A DNA stretch of 64,000 nucleotides from Nosema muscidifuracis (GCA_028335825.1 JAIOKI010000008.1:434001-498000); one strand, 5' to 3'. Counted from the stretch's first letter, positions 19,495 to 30,412 are shown. Notes: generated by a model not told the origin, from the sequence alone. Program-made: numbers and translations.

Positions 19495-20808
19495 AAAAAT
19501 TATGATTTATAAAAAACTAGATATATTTTAAAATTTTTATTTATATAAATTTTATCTGTCATTGAGTAATTATTTAATATTTAAATAGATTTAATTTGAC
19601 ATTAAACATTTATTTATTCAAATGATAAGCCAATAAGAACTTAAAATATTTAATCTAATACAATTTTTATGTCAAAATAATGAGATTTAAACCTTTGGAT
19701 TTCTCCAGTGATGTTTCTTCTTTATTTAGCTTGTAGTACCAAGGAAAATTAAGATCTCTGGATTAGATATATGCTTTGATGTGGTTGTTTAAGACACTTT
19801 CATTTCTATGTTGGTTATGGAAGTTTGTAACTACTTCATATTAAATTATTACATGCATTATATTTTCATCTTAAATTATTTATAGGGTATTATTGTTCAA
19901 ATAAATATTTTAATGTAAATTAACTAATATTTAATTGTCATTTTTATATCTCTATTACATTTTTTTAATACTTTTTCTTTCTGGACATCTTTTTAATTTA
20001 TCTTAAGTATTTTATTTTTAATTAATGTCTCTATTTGATCATTTACCTTTTTTCAGTTTAAATGACTAACGTTATATTTGATTATACTATCAAATAGAGA
20101 ATCATAGACTTATATTGATTTATATATTAATTGAAAATATTTCTTAATCATTCTTTTAAATTATAAAGGCCAGTAATTTTTACTTCTTTCAATAATAAAA
20201 CTTATTGTAACAAACATTTTTGCAAGCAAAATTCTATTTCTACAACTTTAATTAAAAATATTCTTTATATAATTACTTCTATTATTTTTTATCTAGATAA
20301 AATCTGAATTCATATATCAGTAAATATATTGAATAATAAACTTAAATATATTATTGAAGTAAAAATAGATGATAAAAATAAATTTTTTTTGTTACTCTTT
20401 TTTCACTAGAAATAGCGCTTATCTAAAAAGTTAATATAAAAATTATTTCATTTTAGTAAGTATAGCTATTATTTATTTTAATGAAGTTTTTTATATTCTG
20501 TAAAAAATTAAAGAAATATATACCATTATAAATTATAATTTTATTGATATGTTTTAATTTAATGATGTCTTCTTCATGACCATCAAATACTTTAAAAAAA
20601 TAATTAAATTTTAGCTTCATAAAAAACATTAAATTTTACATAAAACACCAATTAAAAAAAATTTGTTGAATTTTTGATTTATTTTATTGTTTTTTCTCCT
20701 TCTTCTAATTTTCATTTGTTTTATTTTTAAATAGGAGGTAAGTTTAATCAAAAAAGACTCAATTATAACATTTAAATAAGATCTAGTTAATTTCTTGATG
20801 AGAATTAT
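19495..20808. other. Gene-free stretch with a diverged repeat shared with 61.8-62.0 kb
   Basis: No gene is supported in this 1.3 kb. Segment 19685-19850 matches 61790-61990 on the same strand, for example CTCTGGATTAGATATATGC against CTCTAGATTGAATATATGC. On the minus strand both can encode NNxIKAYI. This looks like two old copies of one lost element or gene. Confidence 0.45.
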
Positions 20809-20880
20809 GGGTCCATAGTTCAGTGGTAGAACATTCGGCTGCAAACCGATAGGTCGCAGGTTCAACTCCTGCTGGGCCCT
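20809..20880 (+). tRNA. tRNA-Cys (GCA)
   Basis: A complete 72-base cloverleaf. The acceptor stem GGGTCCA pairs with TGGGCCC (one G-T wobble), the D arm contains AGTGGTAGA, and the T arm is GCAGG-TTCAACT-CCTGC. The anticodon loop CTGCAAA (20839-20845) gives GCA, reading UGU/UGC. The U discriminator at 20880 is the normal cysteine identity base. The outermost anticodon-stem pair is a T-T mismatch. There is no intron. Confidence 0.95.
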
Positions 20881-20910
20881 TATTTTAGTATTATTCAGTT
20901 ATTGATTTTA

Positions 20911-21021
20911 TTAATAGCACTTATAAAAATAAATTTTGATTTTTTTTGTTCTTGCATTATTTATGTGCATATATTTTATTATACTGAATAAATAATAAAA
21001 TAGTATTTTCAAGTCAACCAT
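20911..21021 (-). CDS. Very short candidate frame with a start motif (36 codons)
   Basis: An ATG at 21021 lies 12 bases after GCCCCTTA on the minus strand, in the manner of real genes here. It opens 36 codons starting MVDLKILFYYLFSIIKYM, which has signal-peptide character. It may be a tiny secreted peptide or the surviving 5' end of a decayed secreted-family gene; the full-length copy at 21342 is close by on the other strand. Confidence 0.2.
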   Translation of the reverse strand: MVDLKILFYYLFSIIKYMHINNARTKKIKIYFYKCY

Positions 21022-21181
21022 AATATATTAAGGGGCTGACTATCATACTAAAAAATTATAAAAGTTTTAGCTTTTAAAATATTTTCAAAAATTGTTTAAA
21101 TAATTTAATATTATCTTAATAATTCTATATCATATTTTTTTTTAATTTAAAAAACGTTTTATGACATTATCAAAACTTATT

Positions 21182-23018
21182 AAAACGTTTGATTTTTTTT
21201 GAAAAAAGTTCATGTTAATTAGATTGAATTTTACAAATAAAAAGATATAAATTTTATTAAAAATCAATTTAATTATTTAATTTATAATTTTTGATCATTT
21301 TAAAACTTGTGAATCCTTTATATTTAAAAATTTTAAAGGCTATGAAAATGAGATACTACTTAATTCTTTTATATATTTATAATATACTATCATCAATGTC
21401 TTACAGAGACTTCTATGAAAATATACAAAATACGATAATTTCTAAATATAAGAAAAAAGAGTTTGAAATAATAGATCTAAGAAAAAAATCTCTTTTGGTC
21501 AATATAGATCTACTTATTTCTTTAGGCAGGTATAGAGAAATATTTACAAGTGAAGAACAGCAATCCGTACTAACTGATAAAATGTTTAATTATATTTTAG
21601 ATACTGACAATAATATTATAATCACATATGAAAATGTTAAGATCTCTTTGAAAGAATTTCTTGCCCAGAATTTTAAAGATAGAGTCATTGACTATGAGAT
21701 AATTTATAATATATCAGCATATACTCTTTTAAATACTAAAAAAAAAGTTATTGATGCTTTTATAAAGGAAATTAAAGAGTATCATAATAATCATAGAATA
21801 CAAATAATTAGAGATACAAATTTATTGATTGATAGTTTTGAAGAAGGTTTAAAATCATCTGAAGTTGTTACTATAGGTGACAATTTAATCATAAACTTCA
21901 TATTCAAAAAAAATAATAGGTTATATTGTTTTAATATAAATTTCGAAGAATTTGAATTCAAAAAATATTTTATTGAAATTTTAAGGGATTATGAATTTTC
22001 GAAATTGTCTGATGAAAGTCTATTGAGACGACTTTTTAAAAATTTTAAATTTCCATTATACAGTTATTTTTATAATAATACAGAAATTTATAATGATTTT
22101 ATCAAAAAAACTTCAAAAGAAGAAAGCAAATTCGAAATAGCTCCGTACGTTTATGACAAAAAATTTCCCTATATTTTTTATGAAAGTCATATTATCATTA
22201 ACGAAAAAAAATATTCGGTACTCTCATATGATGATACAAATATTTCTAAAGAAATGTATGATGAGATGAAAAATTTTTTTAGTTTTTCATTGAATCTTAA
22301 AAACGATGATTTGTTGTCAGTTGGATTACTTTACTACTCTTTGACTGATGATATGAAGCTATTAATTATTAATAAGCTTATGGAGTCATACTATTCACCG
22401 TATTCTATAATTTTCCTTCATATACTCAGAAGTCAAGAGTTAATATCAAAAAAAAATTTTGCAAATATAATGAATCTAAGTTTTTTGTTAAGAAGTTTAA
22501 ATGATAATCAGAAAGAAAAGTTTGCTTTAAAGATAGTATATAATAATTTATTTACAGAAAATATTAAAAAAAGGTTTCATATGATTCGACCGACCCCTAA
22601 ATCTTGTCATTATAACTATTTGATGATTTTATTTGCAAGAGTTCTTAACGAAATATATTTATCAGATGATTACCCGGCTAAGAGGTATCACTGGAAAGAA
22701 TTATATGATGAGATATTATATAAATTGCATTTACCTAAGGATAATAATTCTGCTTTTAATATATTCAAACATGTTTTGTTAAATCTTGAAAATATCACAT
22801 ACATACTTCAATATGAATTGACAACCATCACTGATATACTGGCTCATTTGACTGGATATCCTTCAATGATTCATAATAATCACAATTTTAATTTTGAATT
22901 GACTGAGTACAAAGAAATGTTACAGAAAGAAAAATTAGAAAGATTACCTATAAAAGATGAATTACGTTATATAATGAATTAAATCATTTTTATTTAATAC
23001 TTATATTTTTAAAATGTA
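21182..23018 (+). repeat. Left arm of a ~1.84-kb inverted duplication
   Basis: This segment matches the reverse complement of 26347-28187 over the whole coding region, about 160 bases of 5' flank and about 35 bases of 3' flank. Shared flank landmarks include AAAACGTTTGATTTTTTT at the outer edge and AATGAATTAAAT with TTTTATTTAATACTTA at the stop-codon end. Boundaries are judged by eye. Confidence 0.85.
21342..22982 (+). CDS. Predicted secreted protein, copy A of an inverted gene pair
   Basis: The frame is open further upstream, but the ATG at 21342 matches the start of the sister copy and gives a 546-residue protein with an N-terminal signal peptide (MKMRYYLILLYIYNILSSMS). The mature part is helical and Asn/Lys/Ile-rich with no domain I recognise. 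Conserved blocks shared with the sister copy include YRDFYENIQ, DRVIDYEIIYNISAYT, the beta-like NNRLYCFNINFEEFEFKKYF, and DDMKLLIINKLMESYYSPYS. Neither copy has a CCC start motif, unlike the divergent paralog at 15378. Localised duplication plus secretion suggests a lineage-specific effector family, which is inference. It differs from the sister mainly around residues 40-95. Confidence 0.7.
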   Translation: MKMRYYLILLYIYNILSSMSYRDFYENIQNTIISKYKKKEFEIIDLRKKSLLVNIDLLISLGRYREIFTSEEQQSVLTDKMFNYILDTDNNIIITYENVKISLKEFLAQNFKDRVIDYEIIYNISAYTLLNTKKKVIDAFIKEIKEYHNNHRIQIIRDTNLLIDSFEEGLKSSEVVTIGDNLIINFIFKKNNRLYCFNINFEEFEFKKYFIEILRDYEFSKLSDESLLRRLFKNFKFPLYSYFYNNTEIYNDFIKKTSKEESKFEIAPYVYDKKFPYIFYESHIIINEKKYSVLSYDDTNISKEMYDEMKNFFSFSLNLKNDDLLSVGLLYYSLTDDMKLLIINKLMESYYSPYSIIFLHILRSQELISKKNFANIMNLSFLLRSLNDNQKEKFALKIVYNNLFTENIKKRFHMIRPTPKSCHYNYLMILFARVLNEIYLSDDYPAKRYHWKELYDEILYKLHLPKDNNSAFNIFKHVLLNLENITYILQYELTTITDILAHLTGYPSMIHNNHNFNFELTEYKEMLQKEKLERLPIKDELRYIMN

Positions 23019-26000
23019 AGAAATTTATCTTTGATTATTTTCTAATTTCCAAATTTATTTGATGATAATTTATATAGCATAATTAAAGTTACTATCAAAA
23101 ATAAATTAATATTACTATTAAGTTTTTTATATTAACTTTCTTCTCCAATGTGAACTTCTTTTGTCTCTATGTAATTTTGTGATGTGTATCGCAAAATATA
23201 CACGTTGAAGCCAAATGTTATGGTATTCATTAGTGTTGCTCATGAAGAATATTTACGTCTACGATAATTTTCATGTTCCAATACTTACTTGGTTGAACCA
23301 AAGTATATGAGAGAACATTACGTATTTATAACAAAAGTTAATAAATTCATAATCTTTCAACTCATAGATTTTTCATATGCAAAACAAAAATGAAATAAGT
23401 AATTTTCCGTTAAATATATTCGATTTTTATGAGTTACAAGAATTTTTAAGAAATTACTTTTATTATTTTAAATTAAATCTTATATTACAAACACTGCTAC
23501 ATTTTTGCTAAAAAAATTTTATTTTCGAACTAAATAGCGTATCTGGTACAGCTTTATCAAGTTTCCTAACCCTCAACCAATAATATATTAAAAAAATATC
23601 TTTAATATTAAATATCAATTTTATATTTTCATTTATATATCTTCCATTATTTCTGTGAAATAATTACCATATGATAATAAATTTTAATTAACAGTCATAA
23701 TTTCAAATAATTATAAAATACGATTCAATAAAATTAGATATAGCATCAGGATAATATATTAAGATGATGATGTAAGTTCAGAAAAATAATGATAGCAGTA
23801 AATTATTAATTTTACAACTAAACTGGGGAAAAGTATGCAAATTTGTATAAGTTTTTATGGACTAGCTGTATCCCTTGTAACTACATCAATTTTTTTCTTC
23901 ACTTATTGAAATTACTTTAATTTTAACAACTTGTATAGTTTAACCAAAGGAAAATTATTTTATTTTTAATTAATTATCGTATTCTGAAACATATTTGAGT
24001 AGAGATCAGACCAAAAAGAATTAAAAAATGATAATTAAGTTAGATTTACAAAGGATTTTAAATAGTGTAAAATATGGCTATAGCATTAAGCATGTAAAAA
24101 ACTAATTATAAATGTTCAGAAGATAAGGATGGGTTTTATATATGATATTTTTATGAGTAAATGATAGGTATAGTAAATAATAAGTATTATCCGATAAAAT
24201 AGGTGAATATAATCTGATAATACAGCAGAAAAAGATTGCCTAATGTATTTTGTTTCATATCGATCATGTCAGAAAAAAGTCAATTAATTAGTCAGTGATT
24301 TATAATTTACGTTATATTGGAAGTCTAATATGATGCTCTTAATACATTTCAGAAGAAAGATAAGTTAGATCATAAAATATATTGTTGTATCAATTCCAAT
24401 CTCCAAAAAAGATTATATGTTAGTATAATAATCTTATGCATTTTTCAACGAGATAATCATTTTTAAAAACTTTTAGAAAGTCGGGTTTAAATTTGATTAT
24501 TTAGTAATGAAAGCTTATAAAGATAATATAAAAAAGTCTGTGGGTGGAATGTTCAATCAAAATAATAAACTTCTGTACTAAAAATATATATCATGATTCA
24601 GTGAGAGTAGATCACAATTAGTGGCTAATATAATGATTATGAGGAGCATAGGAAGAATAAGTTATTTAATATTTCATATAGTAAAAGAGCTATGATAATA
24701 TTAATAATCATTTTTAGCCTTGATACAAAAATTTAGAAGATACTGAAAAAAGTCGTTTCTCTAAAAAAATAGTATCTGGGTAAATTTTTTAACAAAGATC
24801 AAATATGCCATAATAATTTTTTTTCTATCAAAAATTTGAAACGAACTTCGTGAGTAGCAGATTTAAAGGTAAAGTATTTTTTCTTATAACTAAATTCTTC
24901 AATTAGTAATTGTATTATTAAACGTGAAATAATATCGCTTCTTCCTCATTAATGTAACTTATAATGACTCTACAGTTGTAAACCCTAACCTAAAATTAAA
25001 TGATGATGAAGAAATCTTAAATCACGAACTGCAATGAGTACATGAGGAATGTCTATCAGTCACAATAATAGGAAGTTTTCCAATTATTATCAAAAATTAA
25101 AGTCATTTTTTTCTTGATTTTATGGCACAAGTTAAATAATCTTATATAAAACCGCTAAAAATTCACTTATTGTTGGAAAAAAATTCTAACTTATTTTATG
25201 ATTAAATAAAATCAAGTTGTTAAAATTGTCTATTTCATAAATCTAGATTTTCACTAATTATTTTTTTTATTATTTAATATACAAAATAATCTTTTAATCC
25301 TTATAAAAATGGCTCTGATATTCTACAAGTATTTATATCTTGGTGAATCATATAAGAACAATAGCATCTTAATATTTTCTTGAGACCTATTATTAATCGA
25401 CTAAATATTAATCTCAACTTTACAGATAATAACTTACTATTTTTTAGTTCTTTATCTAAAACCCATTTCATCAGAATATTGTTAGTATGGTAGTTTTTTA
25501 ATACTATTAAACTAGACTTTTGCATTGAATCTTAGATATAATCATTTTGAATCTTATTATGTATAATATTGTCTCACTATTATCTGTAAGAATCAAGTTC
25601 AAAAATTATATTTTATATATGGGGGAAAAATCGGTATACGTTAAATATAAATTTTTTAAATAAAATTTTTTTCCTTTGAAAAAGTTGATTTAGTTTTATA
25701 AAACATTGATTTTTTTGATAGGGCTTAAAATCAAATGATATTAGATATAATAAATAATTAAAGACATATACTTATATTAATTTTATGATGATTTCTTTAA
25801 AATATATATTGCTTGAGTGACAATGAAGCTTCAATTATTAAAGTGGATCACATACTTTGACAACCTAAGTACAGTTAATATAAAAATAAGTATAATTTTT
25901 TGAATAACATTGTGGTTCAATACATAAATTAAACAAGGATTATTCTCTACTCAATCCCCTGGAATGACATAGTAATAAGATACCATAAATAATACTAAAA

Positions 26001-26346
26001 TAACATTAGAATATATAAATTAATCAAGGCATACGTGAAATTTAAGGTCTAAAAGATGATTTTGAAAAGCTTTACATTGGACTACTTAAGATCTGTTGCA
26101 AATAAGATACGCGAGGAAGAAAACAAATGTGGTATGAGAATCTTAAAATAATTTTTAAGGTAACTGACCATACTATTATAGAAAATAAGATATTATATAT
26201 TCAAATAAACTTATGTAACTTAAATAAAGTTGAATGTAGATAAATGTTTTTATAAAGGTAATAAGTCTCTTTAAATGAACACTTTGTTTATAATATTAGT
26301 TAAATAAAATATACAAAATAAAAAAATTAGTTAACTTCTAATATTG
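22983..26346. other. Spacer of the inverted duplication, with decayed coding remnants
   Basis: No intact gene is supported. Apart from the transposase relic at 23132-23310, several fragments look like broken coding DNA: 24975-25100 (+), with an ACCCTAA before ATGATGATG; 25301-25525 (-), 74 open codons with no recognised domain; and a 31-codon frame near 26056-26150 (+). These suggest old gene graveyard material. Confidence 0.45.
23132..23310 (-). pseudogene. Relic of an ISXO2/Merlin-type DDE transposase
   Basis: Minus-strand translation gives LWFNQVSIG, then in another frame LEHENYRRRKYSS, an in-frame stop, and GFNVYILRYTSQNYIETKEVHIGEES. These line up with the ISXO2/Merlin landmarks: the W-N-x-C region, IDExxFGRRKYxRG around the first catalytic Asp, and VNHSxNFVDxxxxVHTxxIES near the third. 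The middle part, including the second Asp, is gone, so the element is internally deleted and has at least one frameshift and one stop. Terminal inverted repeats were not found. It begins only about 110 bases beyond the edge of the left duplication arm. Confidence 0.45.
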
Positions 26347-28187
26347 TACATTTAAAACGTTAAGTATTAAATAAAAATAATTTAATTCATTATATATTGT
26401 AATTCATCTTTTATAGGTAATCTTTCTAAATTTTCTTTCTATAACATTTCTTTGTACTCAGGTAAATTAAAATAAAAATTATGTCTATGGTGAATCATTG
26501 CAGGATTTTTCGAAATATGAGCTAATATTTCTAAGATAGCTGTCTGTTCATATTGCAGTATGTATGTGACATTTTCAAGATCTAACAAAACATGCTTGAA
26601 TATATTAAAAGCAGAATTATTATCCTTAGGTAAATATAGTTTATATAATATCTCATCATATAATTCTTTCCAGCGATACTTCTCAGTTGGGTAATCATTT
26701 GATAAATATATTTCGTTAAGAACTTTAGCAAATAAAATCATCAAGTAGTTATAATGACAATATTTAGGGGTCGGTCTTATTACATGCAATCTTTTTTTTA
26801 TAATTTCGTCAAATAAATTATTGTATACTATCTTTAAAGCAAACTTTTCTTTCTGATTATCATTTAAACTTCTTAACGAAAAATTTAGATTCATTATTTT
26901 TTCAAACTCATTTACTGTTATTACTTTACGACTTCTGAGTATATGAAAGAAAATTATCGAATACGGCGAATAGTATGACTCCATAAGCTTATTAATAATT
27001 AATAGCTTCATATCATCAGTCAAAGAGTAGTAAAGTAATCCAACTGATAAAAGATCGTCGTTTTTAAGATTCAATGAAAAATTAAAAAACTCTTTCATCT
27101 CATCATACATTTCTTTAGAAATATTTCTGTCGTCATACGAGAGTACCGAATATTTTTTTTCGTTAATGCTAATATGACTTTCATAAAAAACATAGGGAAA
27201 ATTTTTATCATAAATGTACGGAGATATTTCGAATTCATTTTCTTCTTTTGAAGTATTTTTGATAAAATAATTATGAATTTCTGTATTATTATAAAATAAA
27301 CTGTATAATCCAAATTTAAAATCTTTAAAAATTCGTCTTAAAATATTTTCATCAGACAATTTCGAAAATTCATAATCCCTTAAAATTTCAATAAAATATT
27401 TTTTGAATTCAAATTCTTCGAAATTTATATTAAAACAATATAACCTATTATTTTTTTTGAATATGAAGTTTATGATTATCTCATCATCTCTAGAAATAAT
27501 CTCCGAAGATCTTAGATTATTATCAAAAAAGTGAATTAATATATCTGTATTTTTTATTATTTGTATTCTATAATTATTATGGAATTCTTTAATAATCTTT
27601 ATGAAAAAATCAATTACTTTTTTATGATAACCTGAAATAGTATATGCTGATATATTATAAATTATCTCATAGTCAATGACTCTATCTTTAAAATTCTGGG
27701 TAAGAAATTCTTTCAAATTGCATTTGTTATTATTTCCATAAATGATAAAAAAATTTTCAAAAGAAGGATCTGGTTTGATTTCTATTTCTATTTTATTAAT
27801 ATCAGATGATTCCCCTTCATTTATAAGTTTTTCAGACCATATGGTATTTAAATTAAGCATATTTATATTAATAAAAAGTAATTTTTCTCTGAGATCTATG
27901 ACTTTATACTCTTTTTTATTATATTTAGAAATTATCGTATCTTGTATATTTTCATAAAAGTCTCTGTAAGACATTGATGATAGTATATTATAAATATATA
28001 AAAAAATTAAGTAGTATCTCATTTTCATAACGGTTTAATTTTTTTTAAATAAAAAAAGGATTCACAAATTTTAAAATGTTCAAAAATTAAATAATTAAAC
28101 CGATTTTCAATAAAATTTGTTTCTTTTAATTTGGAAAAGTCAATCTAATTAAAATGAACTTTTTTTTCAAAAAAATCAAACGTTTTT
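26347..28187 (-). repeat. Right arm of the ~1.84-kb inverted duplication
   Basis: Reverse-complement partner of 21182-23018, including about 160 bases upstream and about 35 bases downstream of the gene. The shared promoter-side sequence means that whatever drives one copy could drive the other. Confidence 0.85.
26439..28028 (-). CDS. Predicted secreted protein, copy B, with an early stop
   Basis: The 529-residue product is very similar to the protein at 21342 and begins with the same signal peptide (MKMRYYLIFLYIYNILSSMS). Most of the chain is collinear and conserved, and the stretch at about residues 40-95 is the most divergent. A CAG-to-TAG change after EYKEML ends the protein 18 codons before the stop used by copy A. 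The lost tail (KENLERLPIKDELQ...) is still readable down to the old stop at 26382-26384, so the change is recent or the tail is dispensable. Function is unknown; secretion is predicted. Confidence 0.7.
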   Translation of the reverse strand: MKMRYYLIFLYIYNILSSMSYRDFYENIQDTIISKYNKKEYKVIDLREKLLFININMLNLNTIWSEKLINEGESSDINKIEIEIKPDPSFENFFIIYGNNNKCNLKEFLTQNFKDRVIDYEIIYNISAYTISGYHKKVIDFFIKIIKEFHNNYRIQIIKNTDILIHFFDNNLRSSEIISRDDEIIINFIFKKNNRLYCFNINFEEFEFKKYFIEILRDYEFSKLSDENILRRIFKDFKFGLYSLFYNNTEIHNYFIKNTSKEENEFEISPYIYDKNFPYVFYESHISINEKKYSVLSYDDRNISKEMYDEMKEFFNFSLNLKNDDLLSVGLLYYSLTDDMKLLIINKLMESYYSPYSIIFFHILRSRKVITVNEFEKIMNLNFSLRSLNDNQKEKFALKIVYNNLFDEIIKKRLHVIRPTPKYCHYNYLMILFAKVLNEIYLSNDYPTEKYRWKELYDEILYKLYLPKDNNSAFNIFKHVLLDLENVTYILQYEQTAILEILAHISKNPAMIHHRHNFYFNLPEYKEML

Positions 28188-28559
28188 TATATTAAAATAG
28201 TGGTGATTTATCAAAATGACCAAATTTTTACCCCTATATTATTAAATATCTATAAAAATAAGGGACAATGTACCAATAGATATTTCTATTGGTAATTTTT
28301 CAATTTGAGTCGTAATTCAAGAGCAAAAACTTCTAATGGTTAACTTATTGAATCAAGTGATAATCAATATGCACACTACAGATTATAATAATGTTCTTTA
28401 ATCTCAAATAAAGAGCAATACTTCTGATTCATTATTTGTTTCATCCTATGAGCTTTATTATAGACTTGTTTATATTAAAATGACAAGAATTGTATATTTT
28501 ATAATGTAAATGTCTCTATTTATATGTTGATGTCTGATTGTATGCCATTTACTGGTATT

Positions 28560-29065
28560 TAAGATTTAATTACTTTTGATATTACTGAAATTAATTTACC
28601 AGATGGTAGAAATTTTCTCTTAAATAAAGGATTAAATAAATAAAAGATGGTCGCTGCTTGTGATATAGAATATTTATGAATGTTATTATAAATGAAACTT
28701 TTGAGTCTTCTTCAGGTAGTTTTTATCAAGAATATAATATACTTGGATATTATAATAGACAGACTTTTCTTCTGATCTATTATTTTCTTTTAAATGGAAC
28801 TTATGTTAATGTTTTTAATATATTAAATATTCTCTGGCAACCACCTAGTAGATTTTGAAGAAGCTGTTCATTTACTTAGATTAAGAGTTGCCTTTTTCAC
28901 CTTGTACAGAATATATGAAGATTTGTTCAGGTTTTGCAACTTTTTTCATTATGTAATCAAAATATAGATTTTGATGACTTAGTATTGATTTTAATTGATG
29001 ATGCTTGGATTTACAAAAGGAATTTATATAACGTAAAAAATAGAGATTTTATTATCTAAAAAAAA
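28560..29065 (+). pseudogene. Relic of a MULE (Mutator-like) transposase
   Basis: Pieces in several frames match the MULE transposase order. First is LPDGRNFLLNKG. Then MNVIINETFESSSGSFYQEY and ILGYYNRQTFLLIYYFLLNGTYVNV resemble DGTFxxxPxxFYQlxxIhG...PLvYaLLxNKt around the first Asp. LVDFEEAV matches the DFExA block with the second Asp, followed in a shifted frame by SCLFHLVQNI and RFVQVL, which resemble GCxFHLxQxIxRkVQ. At least two frameshifts and several stops separate them, so it is dead. Terminal inverted repeats are not recognisable. It lies about 370 bases outside the right duplication arm. Confidence 0.6.
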
Positions 29066-30050
29066 TTGCATGCCATTGTTTGGTAAAGTATTACTTCATT
29101 GTAGGTACTTCTGAGTATCTTTTGAACTTCCTTTCTAATCATTTTAGAACATACTCATGACATTTATTTTTAATAGGAAATATATCAAATCTGTTTTCTG
29201 TATCCCTTTAAGTACTTTCTTAACCCTATCAATTTATTTTTTCATTGTTTTCGATTATTTAAAAAGCCATTTAAGATTCATTAACTTCTTAACGAACTAT
29301 ACAAGACCACAGAAATTTCTGAAGATCACCTTTACTCCATGATTTTTAAAGTTTCATCTCTAAAAGCTTCGATTGCATTCTAAAAAGTTTTTTTACTTCA
29401 TCAATGTCTTCCTCTAAATTAATTCCTTTTAAAAAACAAAATCTCCAATTTTTTTTCGATTTTACCTCTTACCGTCTTTAGAATAGTTTTTTAAATAAGT
29501 TGATAAAGTTTATCAATATTTAATTAATCCGGTTATGCGAATTGATCTAAACATTCACCCAGGCTCTATTCTTTCTATGAAAATAAACGAAAAAAACTAG
29601 TCTGTCTTAATACTCGTGACAGGATACTAACCTAAGACTATTTTCCTTAATACAATTATTACCTAATGATAATGACTTATATTTTTATTTAATATTCTTT
29701 GTCTAAACAAAAACGTTTATATATTTTTCTAGTCTTTAACATCTTGTGTTTAGATTTTTTATTTATCTCAAATTTTTTAGATTAAATTTTATGATTGGAT
29801 GATTTCATTCAATAGTGTCAATTATCTTATATGCAATTATACTATATATTAATTAATAAAAGAATTTCTTCCCTACAAGATCGACTTTAATGGTATGCTG
29901 GTTTACAATACTTATTATTAGATATAAATTTCTTGATTACTTGGAGGGTTTCTATAATATATAAATAAATATTAGTTTAATAAAAATTATTGTTTTACTT
30001 CCTAGATTTTCTATTATGTTTCATAAGTTTTATAAAATATTTTCCAACAG

Positions 30051-30054
30051 CCCC
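30051..30054 (+). promoter_or_regulatory. CCCC start motif that decides the start of the CCCH gene
   Basis: The frame is open upstream to 29990 without an ATG. The CCCC run lies 14 bases before the first in-frame ATG at 30068, as in other genes of this window, so translation most likely starts there. Confidence 0.5.
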
Positions 30055-30067
30055 ATTTTTAATTCAA

Positions 30068-30412
30068 ATGTTTAAAAAATTAAGTGTTCCAACAAACAAA
30101 GATATAAATTATTTGTTAAAATATCGCACATACTCTTCTACATGTATAGAGGAATTAAGAAATCCAGAAAAAAAACCATTTAATTATAGAACACTTCTTT
30201 GTAAATTTTTTCTGGTAAATGCCTGTACGAGAGGAGATGAATGTGCATACTCACATGATACTACACAATTTCCATGTAAAGCACATTTTATAAGACGTAG
30301 TTGTAAAAGAAAAATCTGTTTGTTTTCACATAATCCTGATACATTAGATAAATTAGATGAAACAATAGAAGAAACTAGTAAAGTTGAATCTCCATTTTTT
30401 CTTAACGAATAA
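30068..30412 (+). CDS. Tandem CCCH zinc-finger protein
   Basis: The 114-residue protein has two CCCH fingers: CKFFLVNACTRGDECAYSH (C-x7-C-x5-C-x3-H) and, seven residues on, CKAHFIRRSCKRKICLFSH (C-x8-C-x4-C-x3-H). Such fingers bind single-stranded RNA, and a role in mRNA processing or decay is likely. The leader LLKYRTYSS and the FNYRTLLCKFF stretch precede the fingers, and the tail is acidic. It is far smaller than typical eukaryotic CCCH proteins. It lies tail to tail with the repeat protein that follows. The subfamily (for example CPSF30-like) cannot be fixed. Confidence 0.75.
   Translation: MFKKLSVPTNKDINYLLKYRTYSSTCIEELRNPEKKPFNYRTLLCKFFLVNACTRGDECAYSHDTTQFPCKAHFIRRSCKRKICLFSHNPDTLDKLDETIEETSKVESPFFLNE

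Larger units (their letters stand above)
28188..30067. other. Gene-poor stretch with a transposase relic
   Basis: Contains the MULE relic at about 28560-29065. From 29150 to 29990 there is only A+T-rich DNA with short, unsupported frames on both strands. Confidence 0.5.

Noticed and set aside
20629-20865. Minus-strand 78-codon frame
   Set aside because: It runs through the tRNA-Cys gene on the opposite strand and has no family features.
29157-29342. 61-codon + strand frame after the MULE relic
   Set aside because: Composition and lack of start motif suggest chance; no transposase motif could be recognised in it.
13434-30067. Retrotransposon, LTR or virus-derived element in the gene-poor zone
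   Set aside because: No reverse transcriptase, protease, integrase or capsid motif and no paired long terminal repeats were seen; the long inverted repeat is explained by gene duplication.
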